DNA of 16,451 nucleotides, taken from NCBI GenBank assembly GCA_023391155.1, contig JAEWBM010000161.1, positions 1 to 16,451 on the forward strand, written 5' to 3'. The position numbers and the translations under genes were made by a program. The notes under the pieces are model-generated. The model saw nothing but the letters and a program-made list of their open reading frames with translations. It searched no databases and was not told where the DNA came from. Position 1 is the stretch's first letter. Each line of letters begins with the position of its first letter. This stretch comes from Acidobacteriota bacterium. Its GTDB lineage: Bacteria > Acidobacteriota > Blastocatellia > Pyrinomonadales > Pyrinomonadaceae. Positions 1 through 7,061 of this stretch are shown piece after piece.

Positions 1-65
1 GATCTACACCGCGAACGACGAATTCAAACTAAAGATATATTCCGCATAATTCTCCCGCGTAAGAG

Positions 66-94
66 TTTTCAATTCCGTAGTGAAAGGCCATACT
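66..94 (+). promoter_or_regulatory. Weak candidate promoter for the MFS transporter gene
   Basis: TTTTCA (66-71) and CATACT (89-94) are separated by exactly 17 bp, and each matches 4 of 6 positions of the sigma-70 consensus boxes. They would give a leader of about 65 nt before the start at 168. No other better pair was seen in the first 167 bases. The match is weak and could be chance. Confidence 0.25.
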
Positions 95-167
95 GGCATT
101 TTCGCGTCCGCATAAATGGCTGCGAAAGGAAGTGCCTTGTGTTCCGGGGTGTTCGGACGGGTTCGTC

Positions 168-1439
168 ATGTTGCTGGATATCACGCCATTAAAGATATCG
201 AGGGATTACCGCCTGCTCTTTTTCGGGCAGATGCTGTCGTTCTTCGGGTCGATGGTCACCTTCATTGTGGTGCCGGTGCATATGTATGCCCTGACGGGCT
301 CGACGCTGTATGTCGGGCTATTGGGCGTGGCGGAGTTCATCCCGATGTTTGCGCTGGCGTTTATCGGCGGGACGCTTGCCGACGCGATCGATCGGAGAAA
401 GATATTGCGGTGGACCGAGATCGGGCAGGCATTCACAACCGTGATCCTGCTGCTCAACGCGTTGTTGGCCGAGCCGCAGGTGTGGGTGTTGTTCGTTGCG
501 GTCGGGATACACGCGGGGCTCGCGGGGCTGCAGCGTCCGGCGTTTGAGGCGTTGATCCCAAAGATCGTGCCGCTCGAGTATATGTCGGCGGTCGCGGCGC
601 TGAATGCACTGCGATTTGAGATCGGATTTATCGTTGCCCCGATCGCCGGCGGGCTTATCGCGACCCAATGGGGATTCACGTGGGCCTATGCGATAGACCT
701 GTTCACATTTGTTGGTACATTGACGGCGGTGCTGCTGATCAGCGCCGTACCGCCGCCCGCGAATGCGGACAGGCCCGGGTGGGAATCGATCAAAAAGGGA
801 TTCAGGTACGCGGTCAGCCGTCAGGAACTGCTGGGAACATACGTCGTGGATATTAACGCGATGTTCTTCGGTATGCCCAAGGCTTTGTTCCCGGCGCTGG
901 CGGTCGGATTTATGGCGGGGAGTTCGGTGGGGTTCTTTTATGCAGCGATCGCGGTGGGAGCGCTTGTTGCGACACTGACCTCAGGATGGACAAAGTGGGT
1001 CCACCGGCATGGGCTGATGGTGGCGCTCGCGGCAGGGGGATGGGGAGCGGCGATCGTGCTCTTTGGGCTTATGGACGGGCTGTATCTGGCTCTGTTCTTT
1101 TTGGCCGTTGCGGGCTTTTTTGACATGATCAGCGGAATCTTTCGGCAGACGATCTGGAACCAGACGGTGCCGGAGCATTACCGCGGGCGGCTGGCGGGGA
1201 TCGAGATGATCAGCTTTTTGACGGGGCCGATGCTCGGCGATGCGGAATCGGGAATAGTCGCGCATTTCTTTTCTCTTAAATTCTCGATCATATCGGGCGG
1301 CGCTCTGACGATCGTGGGGACGATCGCGCTGGCTTTACTGCTGCCGAAATTCATCATGTACGACGGTAGGGAGGGCCTGAAGCGAAAACGCGAGGAAGAG
1401 GAAGAGCGGGCCCGGCAAATGGAGGCGGCGAAAATCTGA
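168..1439 (+). CDS. MFS transporter, EntS/MFS_3-like
   Basis: This is a polytopic inner-membrane protein of 423 aa, the usual length for the EntS-like branch of the major facilitator superfamily, probably an exporter. The N-terminus (DYRLLFFGQMLSFFGSMV, residues 13-30) resembles EntS-type exporters. The first cytoplasmic loop carries the MFS motif A form GGTLADAIDRRKIL (67-80). About twelve hydrophobic segments follow, with a charged middle loop around residues 190-215. The C-terminus is a cytoplasmic tail very rich in Lys, Arg and Glu. An upstream in-frame GTG at 132 exists, but the ATG at 168 gives the normal family N-terminus; neither has a clear ribosome binding site. EntS exports enterobactin, but no siderophore genes are visible, so the substrate is unknown. 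The next gene starts 12 bp downstream and is probably co-transcribed. Confidence 0.88.
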   Translation: MLLDITPLKISRDYRLLFFGQMLSFFGSMVTFIVVPVHMYALTGSTLYVGLLGVAEFIPMFALAFIGGTLADAIDRRKILRWTEIGQAFTTVILLLNALLAEPQVWVLFVAVGIHAGLAGLQRPAFEALIPKIVPLEYMSAVAALNALRFEIGFIVAPIAGGLIATQWGFTWAYAIDLFTFVGTLTAVLLISAVPPPANADRPGWESIKKGFRYAVSRQELLGTYVVDINAMFFGMPKALFPALAVGFMAGSSVGFFYAAIAVGALVATLTSGWTKWVHRHGLMVALAAGGWGAAIVLFGLMDGLYLALFFLAVAGFFDMISGIFRQTIWNQTVPEHYRGRLAGIEMISFLTGPMLGDAESGIVAHFFSLKFSIISGGALTIVGTIALALLLPKFIMYDGREGLKRKREEEEERARQMEAAKI

Positions 1440-1451
1440 TAACATCAAGTT

Positions 1452-1757
1452 ATGCCGATCGTAAAGAAACGCCAGATCGAAAATCTCGAACAGTTGAGCG
1501 GGGAAGAGCTTGAGGCTTTTCTCGACACCTTGCCTGCGGGGCAGACGACCATAAGCGGGCTACTGGATTTTATCGAGGACGAGCTGTATGAGAACGAGTG
1601 TGACCACAGCCTGAAATACGCGATGAAGTTCATGATGGATTCCAAGCTGGACTTCCCGAAGATCACGAGTTGGCTGAGCAGCAACGGCGGCTATTGCGAC
1701 TGTAAGGTGATGGAGCAGATCGCACCGATCTGGCGGCGGAAGTTCGGCGACGATTAA
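1452..1757 (+). CDS. Small DUF2695-like protein
   Basis: This soluble, acidic protein of 101 aa has no signal peptide or membrane segment. Its C-terminal half resembles the DUF2695 family: a Cys-Asp-His element (C50, H52), a helical stretch, then a conserved-looking SNGGYCDCKV block (77-86) with C82 and C84. The spaced C-D-H and C-D-C residues could bind a metal, but that is inference. No function is known to me for this family. The gene follows the transporter by 12 bp in the same direction, so it is probably the last gene of a two-gene unit. Its TAA stop is 1 bp from the convergent uvrA stop, leaving no room for a separate terminator. The family assignment is from memory of the motif. Confidence 0.7.
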   Translation: MPIVKKRQIENLEQLSGEELEAFLDTLPAGQTTISGLLDFIEDELYENECDHSLKYAMKFMMDSKLDFPKITSWLSSNGGYCDCKVMEQIAPIWRRKFGDD

Positions 1758-1758
1758 G

Positions 1759-4587
1759 CTATTTCAGGGCGTTTTTTAAGTAGCGGCCGGTGTACGAGGC
1801 CGCGACCTTTGCTATTGCTTCGGGCGTCCCTTTTGCAACCAATTGCCCCCCGCCGACGCCCCCGTCCGGGCCGAGGTCGATAACGTAATCGGCGGTCTTG
1901 ATCACATCCAAATTGTGCTCGATGACGACTATGCTTGCGCCATTGTCGATCAGGGCGCGAAACGCTCCGAGCAATTTACTAATATCGTCAAAGTGAAGGC
2001 CGGTGGTCGGCTCGTCAAAGATGAAGAGCGTGCTGTCATTTGTCTTCTGGGCGAGGTGGGTCGCGAGTTTTACGCGTTGGGCCTCGCCACCGGAAAGCGT
2101 CGTCGCCGATTGGCCCAGCCGTAAGTAGCCGAGGCCGACGGCATCGAGCACCTTGAGCTTTGTGACGAGCTTTTTGACGTCGCGGAAGAATACGATAGCC
2201 TCGCGGACGGTCATTTCGAGCACGTCGGCAATGCTCCGGCCCTTGTATTTAACGGCGAGTATCTCGTCGCGAAACCGCGTGCCGCGGCAGTCTTCGCAGG
2301 TAAGTTCGACGTCGGCGAGGAACTGCATCTCGATCGTGACGGTGCCGCTGCCCTGGCAGGTCTCGCACCGGCCACCGGGAACGTTGAACGAGAAATGCGA
2401 AGAATTGAAGCCCTTCGTCTTTGCGCCCTGGGTTCCGGCAAAGACCTCGCGGATGGCGTCGTAGGCCTTGATGTAAGTGACCGGGTTTGACCGCGGCGTG
2501 CGGCCGATGGGGGACTGGTCGACGAGGATGACGTCGTCGATATTGTCACCGCCCTTGATCTCTTTGAAAACACCGACGTGAGCGCTCCAATCACCACGCT
2601 GCTTTTTGAGGCCGGCGTAGAGCACGTCGTGAACGAGGGTAGACTTGCCTGAGCCGGAGACGCCGGTGACGCAGACGAGCATACCGAGCGGGATCTTTAC
2701 GCCGATATTCTTCAAATTGTGCTCACGGGCGCCGGTGATCTCGATCGCGGCTTTCCCAGGTTTTTTACGCTTTTGGGGCACCTTGATCTCGAGATCGCGG
2801 CGGAGATAGCGGCCGGTGAGCGAATCGCCGCTGTTGAGCAGGCCTGCAAAATCGCCCTCGTAGATCACCTCGCCGCCGGCCTCGCCCGCAAACGGGCCTA
2901 TATCGATGATGTGGTCGGCAATATGGATCGTATCCTCGTCGTGCTCGACAACCAGCAGCGTATTGCCGATGTCCCGCAGGTTTTGCAGTATCGAGATCAA
3001 ACGGTCGTTGTCACGCGGGTGAAGGCCGATGCTCGGTTCATCGAGGACATATAGCGTTCCGACAAGTAGCGAACCGAGATTTGTCGCGAGCTGAATGCGC
3101 TGGGCCTCGCCGCCGGAGAGTGTCGCGGCCAGGCGGTCGAGCGTGAGGTAATCGAGGCCGACATCGACGAGGAACTTCAGCCGGCGGCGTATTTCGAGCA
3201 GGAGCTTTTCCGCGATCTTCTCACGCTCTTCGCTCAGCGTGAGCTGATCGAAAAACGCGGCGGCGTCGGTGATCGACATCTCGAGCACTTCAGGGAGGGA
3301 GCGGCCGCCGATCTTTACGTCGCGTGCCTCTTGCCGCAGACGTGCGCCGTCGCACTCCGGGCAGCGGGTGTAGCCGCGGTATTTAGCCAGAAAGACTCGG
3401 ACGTGGAGCTTGTATTTCTTTGGTTCCAGCCACTGGAAAAAGCCCTTGATACCGCGCCAGCCCTTGGTGCCGTAGATGACGACCTTCTGCTGATCGGGTT
3501 CAAGATCGGCGAACGGGACGGTGACATCGATGCCGGCGCCGGGGGCGAATTTGAGCAGCTCCTTTTGCGCCCAGGCGTGCTGAGGACGCGTAAACGGTTC
3601 GATCGCACCCTCTTTAATCGAGAGAAGGCGGTTGGGGATGACGAGGCCGTAATCGACGCCGATCGTGTTGCCGAATCCCTGACAGACAGGGCATGCGCCA
3701 TAGGGCGAGTTGTAGCTGAAGAGCTGCGGCTCGGGCTCGTCATACACAGTTCCGTCGTACTTGCAGACGTAGCTTTCTGAGAACTTGAGCTCGACATCGG
3801 CTGTCGTGCGGATGACGGCCTCGCCGCTTTCGCGGAAACAGGTCTCGAGAGAATCGACGAGCCGCTGGCGAATGTCGGCTCCCGCCTTGAGGCGGTCGAT
3901 GAGGACGAAGGTTTCATCAAAATCGGAAAAGGTGTAATCGTCCGGAGAATTTAGCTCGATCACCTCGCCTGCACGGAAGAGCCGCGAGAAGCCCTGTTGG
4001 AGCAGCAGTATCAGGTGAGCGGAGACGCTGAGCGGTTCGGATGTGTCAGCGGTTTTACCGCTTTTCTTGCGCTTACCTTTCTCGGGTGCGGATACGTGAT
4101 GGATGGGGAAAAGGACGTAGAAACGCGTGCCTTCATCGAGAGCCGCAAGTGTCTCATCGGCGGCGGACTCGGGCGAATCTTTGATCACCTCGCGGCCACA
4201 GACGTGGCAAAAGGTTTGTCCGGCACGGGCATACAGCAGGCGGAGATAGTCATAGATCTCGGTCTGAGTTGCGACGGTCGAGCGAGGATTTTTCGTGGCA
4301 TTTTTCTGCCGGATGGCGATGGCCGGCGCGATGCCGGTGATCTCGTCGACATCGGGCTTGTCCATCCGCTCGAGGAACTGGCGGGCATAGGCGGAGAGCG
4401 ATTCGACGAAGCGACGCTGGCCCTCCGCATAGATCGTGTCGAATGCAAGGCTCGACTTTCCGGAGCCCGAGACACCCGTGATGACCGTGAGTTGGTTATG
4501 CGGCAGCGAGACGGAAACGTTCTTGAGATTGTGAACACGGGCACCGCGTACCTCGATGGCTTCGTCTTTCTTGAGTGCCGGTTTCAT
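1759..4587 (-). CDS. uvrA: Excinuclease ABC subunit A (UvrA)
   Basis: UvrA is the DNA damage-sensing ATPase of nucleotide excision repair. It acts as a dimer that loads UvrB. From the ATG at 4587 the protein has 942 aa, close to E. coli UvrA (940). Both ABC modules are complete: Walker A GVSGSGKS at 38-45 and 642-649, signature LSGGEAQ at 490-496 and 831-837, and Walker B with LDEP/FDEP at about 513-518 and 854-860. The second zinc site has all four Cys (741, 744, 764, 767). The first zinc site is C275-x2-D278 and C299-x2-C302, so one expected Cys is Asp. A short basic insertion (about residues 168-182) follows the N-terminal region. A TTG at 4629 would add 14 residues, but these overlap an inverted repeat and do not look like the family N-terminus. 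It is the last gene of the minus-strand run. Confidence 0.97.
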   Translation of the reverse strand: MKPALKKDEAIEVRGARVHNLKNVSVSLPHNQLTVITGVSGSGKSSLAFDTIYAEGQRRFVESLSAYARQFLERMDKPDVDEITGIAPAIAIRQKNATKNPRSTVATQTEIYDYLRLLYARAGQTFCHVCGREVIKDSPESAADETLAALDEGTRFYVLFPIHHVSAPEKGKRKKSGKTADTSEPLSVSAHLILLLQQGFSRLFRAGEVIELNSPDDYTFSDFDETFVLIDRLKAGADIRQRLVDSLETCFRESGEAVIRTTADVELKFSESYVCKYDGTVYDEPEPQLFSYNSPYGACPVCQGFGNTIGVDYGLVIPNRLLSIKEGAIEPFTRPQHAWAQKELLKFAPGAGIDVTVPFADLEPDQQKVVIYGTKGWRGIKGFFQWLEPKKYKLHVRVFLAKYRGYTRCPECDGARLRQEARDVKIGGRSLPEVLEMSITDAAAFFDQLTLSEEREKIAEKLLLEIRRRLKFLVDVGLDYLTLDRLAATLSGGEAQRIQLATNLGSLLVGTLYVLDEPSIGLHPRDNDRLISILQNLRDIGNTLLVVEHDEDTIHIADHIIDIGPFAGEAGGEVIYEGDFAGLLNSGDSLTGRYLRRDLEIKVPQKRKKPGKAAIEITGAREHNLKNIGVKIPLGMLVCVTGVSGSGKSTLVHDVLYAGLKKQRGDWSAHVGVFKEIKGGDNIDDVILVDQSPIGRTPRSNPVTYIKAYDAIREVFAGTQGAKTKGFNSSHFSFNVPGGRCETCQGSGTVTIEMQFLADVELTCEDCRGTRFRDEILAVKYKGRSIADVLEMTVREAIVFFRDVKKLVTKLKVLDAVGLGYLRLGQSATTLSGGEAQRVKLATHLAQKTNDSTLFIFDEPTTGLHFDDISKLLGAFRALIDNGASIVVIEHNLDVIKTADYVIDLGPDGGVGGGQLVAKGTPEAIAKVAASYTGRYLKNALK

Positions 4588-4593
4588 AGACAG

Positions 4594-4623
4594 GAATTGA
4601 GCCGAAAGGGAAAAACTCAATTC
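4594..4623 (-). promoter_or_regulatory. Inverted repeat in the uvrA leader (candidate operator or hairpin)
   Basis: GAATTGAG (4594-4601) and CTCAATTC (4616-4623) are perfect 8-bp inverted arms, with a ninth G·T pair, separated by 14 bp. The repeat lies 6-36 bp upstream of the uvrA ATG. It could be a repressor site, for example for an SOS-type regulator, or an mRNA hairpin covering the ribosome binding region. It does not match the proteobacterial CTGT-N8-ACAG or the Firmicute GAAC-N4-GTTC LexA boxes, so the role is inferred from position only. Confidence 0.45.
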
Positions 4624-4658
4624 TATCAAACGTAGGCGGGGTTACAAACGGGAGGGGA

Positions 4659-4931
4659 TCACCAGCGGCGGTCGAGGAACGAGAAGTTTTCGCGCCATGT
4701 GTCGGGATGCTCGGTTTCGAGGCAGGGGATCATTCCATCGAGCGTTACCGACATATCGAGCGGTTTGCGGAGCCGATAACTGTAACCGCTGGGCGAGGCG
4801 ATGGAAAGCGTCGCCTGGTCTTCGGCAAGACGTGAGATGACGGCGACGCGCCAGTCCTTACGGCTGCGGACGATTAGCCTGCCGCCGAGCGGCAGATCGC
4901 GAAGGGTTATTTTATTTTGGGTAGCCGCCAC
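4659..4931 (-). CDS. Hypothetical 90-aa protein
   Basis: This small, soluble protein (90 aa) belongs to no family I recognise. It is rich in short beta-like stretches, for example GGRLIVRSRKDWRVAVIS (16-33) and SGYSYRLRKPLD (48-59), and ends with an aromatic, basic segment (FSFLDRRW). There is no signal peptide and no membrane segment. The only plausible start is the GTG at 4931, preceded closely by AGAGG. It lies inside the end of the L,D-transpeptidase-like gene, so the two genes overlap by 25 bp, which suggests translational coupling. uvrA begins 71 bp downstream on the same strand. It is accepted as coding because it fills the gap between two real genes in the same orientation, and the codon choice fits the neighbours. 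Confidence 0.62.
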   Translation of the reverse strand: MAATQNKITLRDLPLGGRLIVRSRKDWRVAVISRLAEDQATLSIASPSGYSYRLRKPLDMSVTLDGMIPCLETEHPDTWRENFSFLDRRW

Positions 4932-5686
4932 GAGCCTCTGAGCCTTTTATATTCTGCTTCGGGGAGCTGAACGAGGTACGGTGTTTTCTCGGCCTCAAGC
5001 CACGAAAGAACCATTTCAACGTTGCGGCGAGACATTGAGGTGCAGCCGCTTGTCGGCGTCTCTTCGTCCTTCCACACGTGGAGAAAGATGCACGAGCCCT
5101 CCGATCTTTTGACCGGATAAGAATTATAACCGACGAACATCCCGAGGCCATACTCCTCGCCGACATCGAGCATCTTTTCGGAACTTTTCCAGTCGAAATT
5201 ACCGACCTTGAAACGATCGACGATGGTGTTGTAGTGGGACGAAGCCAGGTCGTCGACACACTCGGTGGAGGATTCAAGCTTGGTGTAAGGGAAGTCGAGG
5301 TGTTCAGGCTTAGAGGCCGAGCCGAATGCCGATGTGATCGGGAACGCACCGGCAGGCGAGCGGCCGTCGCCCTCGGCTTTGGAGGGGGCATTATCGGGAC
5401 GCTTTAATGGCAAGGGGCCCGTATCGGAGCCATAGCCCATTCCGCTGCGTCCAAGGAGGACGGGAAAGGATTCGCCGACCATCTTCCAACGGGCACGCGG
5501 CCCGCCGCGTTCATATCGGCGCGCGGTGGCGGCGGTGTTGGCCCAATCCGCCGAAGTCACAACGATCATTTGCCGCGAAGCGGAGAACGAGGCCCGCTTT
5601 GCCGGCAGCTGTGGGGTTTTTATTTGTGAATGTACGCTCGCGGACAACAGTGCCACAGCGAAGAAAAGGGGGATAAGTTTTTTCAC
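4907..5686 (-). CDS. Secreted YkuD-type L,D-transpeptidase-like protein
   Basis: This is a probable exported cell-wall enzyme of 259 aa. The start is a GTG at 5686 giving MKKLIPLFFAVALLSASVHS, a classical signal peptide; reading further upstream in frame only runs through the M50 gene in the wrong frame. The mature part has a GDGRSPAG element (106-113), typical of the YkuD fold next to the substrate site. It also has the catalytic block with FLHVW (His203) and PTSGCTSM (Cys215). The family forms 3-3 peptidoglycan cross-links or attaches proteins to peptidoglycan. This subgroup (COG3786-like) is less well characterised, so the exact reaction is inferred. It starts 5 bp after the stop of the M50 gene and overlaps the next gene by 25 bp, so it sits inside an operon. 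Confidence 0.85.
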   Translation of the reverse strand: MKKLIPLFFAVALLSASVHSQIKTPQLPAKRASFSASRQMIVVTSADWANTAATARRYERGGPRARWKMVGESFPVLLGRSGMGYGSDTGPLPLKRPDNAPSKAEGDGRSPAGAFPITSAFGSASKPEHLDFPYTKLESSTECVDDLASSHYNTIVDRFKVGNFDWKSSEKMLDVGEEYGLGMFVGYNSYPVKRSEGSCIFLHVWKDEETPTSGCTSMSRRNVEMVLSWLEAEKTPYLVQLPEAEYKRLRGSWRLPKIK

Positions 5687-5691
5687 GAATT

Positions 5692-6477
5692 TTAATCTTC
5701 GAAAACGGTGTCGGTGGCTCGGTTCTTGTTCACGGCATAGACGCGGAGTCCGACCGAAATGAGCACGAGCGACAGCAGCATCCAGATAAAGACCCAGGCG
5801 ACCGCCGGAATGCCGGTGGCCGATGCCATATTTGCAGCGTCGGAATGTCCCGTCGTGGCTGCAGTTATGAAGAACAGATCGATCAGGCTGAAGACGGCAT
5901 TTAGGAGCGTCTGCACGGCGAGGAATGCAAGTGCGAAGTTTGCCCACTTTGGCTGTGCATAGCGAGCCACGGCAAACAGGGCCGCGGCGATGACCGCACC
6001 TGACAAGATCGTGAATAAAAAGCCGCCGAAAGTGACGGTCGCGAAAAGATTTGTGACCGGCGCGAGAATGCCGAAAACGAAGGTCAGTATGCCGATCAGG
6101 GCCGAACACACATAAAGAGCCGTTCGCGATGAATAGCCGTAACGCATCCAGGCGAGCATACCCGCACCGAATGCGGTTGTGCCGAGATAGCCGGAGCTGG
6201 AGATCAGAAGCGATGAGAACCAGCCGGAGCCCTGTGACCAAACGGCACCGCTGGCGTCGGGATTAACGGCAAGGCTCTGGACGGAGTGGCCGGTGAGCAC
6301 CGCGGCGAGAGCGTGTCCGCCCTCGTGAATAAATGTTGCGAAGAGCTGCAATGGATAAAACACGAGCCCGACGAACGGGATAAACCACGATGCGATCCAC
6401 AGGCCGATGCTCAAAAGCGTAGCGATGAGCAACAGGGTGAATTGCGGTTCGGCTTCACGGGCGACTTTATATCTCAT
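5692..6477 (-). CDS. Membrane M50B-like metalloprotease
   Basis: This integral membrane protein of 261 aa has about six to seven hydrophobic segments. The zinc motif HEGGH is at 51-55, at the end of a membrane segment, followed by ALAAVLTGHSV, which matches the peptidase M50B-like family (PF13398). A distal Asp200 in LLNAVFSLIDLFF is the likely third zinc ligand. The region TGHSDAANMASATGIP (209-224) is also typical of that family. Site-2-type proteases cut within or near membranes, but the substrate here is unknown and many M50B-like proteins are uncharacterised. The ATG at 6477 has a strong Shine-Dalgarno sequence. It lies 62 bp downstream of moaC and 5 bp upstream of the transpeptidase-like gene. 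Confidence 0.85.
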   Translation of the reverse strand: MRYKVAREAEPQFTLLLIATLLSIGLWIASWFIPFVGLVFYPLQLFATFIHEGGHALAAVLTGHSVQSLAVNPDASGAVWSQGSGWFSSLLISSSGYLGTTAFGAGMLAWMRYGYSSRTALYVCSALIGILTFVFGILAPVTNLFATVTFGGFLFTILSGAVIAAALFAVARYAQPKWANFALAFLAVQTLLNAVFSLIDLFFITAATTGHSDAANMASATGIPAVAWVFIWMLLSLVLISVGLRVYAVNKNRATDTVFED

Positions 6478-6483
6478 GTTTAA

Positions 6484-6489
6484 CTCCTT
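6484..6489 (-). promoter_or_regulatory. Ribosome binding site of the M50B-like gene
   Basis: AAGGAG on the minus strand, within GGAAGGAGTTAAACATG, lies 6 nt before the ATG at 6477. It is one of the few strong Shine-Dalgarno sequences in this window and fixes the start of the M50B-like gene. A short palindrome, CGTTA-N4-TAACG (6491-6504), lies just upstream. Confidence 0.75.
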
Positions 6490-6539
6490 CCGTTATTAGT
6501 AACGAATATTCTAGCGTAAAGTTCGCGGTTCGAGAAGGT

Positions 6540-7016
6540 TTAGCCGTCATGCGGACGTGTGTAATCTTCCTTTCCGCCGGTCTTGCTCTCGAGGCGGACG
6601 GCCGTGATAACGATGTCGCGCTGGACGGCTTTGCACATATCGTAGATGGTGAGGGCGGCGACGGAAACGGCAGTGAGTGCCTCCATTTCGACCCCGGTCT
6701 GCGAGGTTGTGATGGCCTCAGCGGTTAGTTCGATGCCCGAATCGGTGATGCGGGCGTCGACGTTCACCTTGGATAAGGGGAGCTGATGACAGAGGGGGAT
6801 CAGGTCGCTAGTGCGTTTCGCGGCCATTATCCCGGCGATGCGCGCGATCTCGAGCGGGTCGCCCTTGGGATTGGTTTGCGTTCGCAGAGCTTCAAGGGTC
6901 TTTTCGGACAGCAGCACCTTTGCGGAGGCGACAGCGACACGTTTTGTCGCGGGTTTGTCTGAGACATCGACCATGCGGGCGCGGCCCGATTCATCGTAGT
7001 GAGATAGTTCGCTCAT
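6540..7016 (-). CDS. moaC: Cyclic pyranopterin monophosphate synthase MoaC
   Basis: MoaC converts 3',8-cyclo-7,8-dihydro-GTP, made by MoaA, into cyclic pyranopterin monophosphate, the first stable intermediate of molybdenum cofactor synthesis. The protein is 158 aa, normal for the family (about 160), and complete. Diagnostic blocks are present: LCHQLPL (75-81), the TGVEMEALTAVSVAALTIYDMCK stretch (from 107), and the active-site pair Asp126 and Lys129 in YDMCKAVQ, equivalent to D128 and K131 of the E. coli enzyme. The ATG at 7016 gives the usual N-terminus (LSHYDESGRARMVDVSDK) but has no clear Shine-Dalgarno sequence. It follows moeA by 45 bp on the same strand and is probably co-transcribed with it. 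Confidence 0.97.
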   Translation of the reverse strand: MSELSHYDESGRARMVDVSDKPATKRVAVASAKVLLSEKTLEALRTQTNPKGDPLEIARIAGIMAAKRTSDLIPLCHQLPLSKVNVDARITDSGIELTAEAITTSQTGVEMEALTAVSVAALTIYDMCKAVQRDIVITAVRLESKTGGKEDYTRPHDG

Positions 7017-7061
7017 GTGTTCGACGATTTTTACCTAAAGCGGCGGGGAACGCAAAGGCTA

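Noticed and set aside
2..49. Short open frame at the left edge that could be the last 15 residues (IYTANDEFKLKIYSA) of a gene continuing to the left.
   Set aside because: Too short to judge; the open frame over 16 codons is expected by chance, and nothing left of the window can be seen.
132..167. GTG at 132 as the start of the MFS transporter.
   Set aside because: The extra 12 residues are Cys- and Pro-rich and unlike the family N-terminus; the ATG at 168 fits better, although no strong ribosome binding site supports either.
3315..3920. Open frames of 100-212 codons on both strands inside uvrA.
   Set aside because: They are shadow frames of a GC-rich gene with low-complexity Ser/Arg/Ala composition and no family features.
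4588..4629. TTG at 4629 as the uvrA start.
   Set aside because: It adds 14 residues not typical of UvrA and makes the protein longer than family members; the region holds an inverted repeat that looks non-coding.
5687..6241. Long upstream extension of the L,D-transpeptidase-like frame to 6241.
   Set aside because: It lies antiframe within the M50 gene, is rich in Arg, Cys and His without domain character, and the signal peptide at the GTG 5686 clearly marks the real start.
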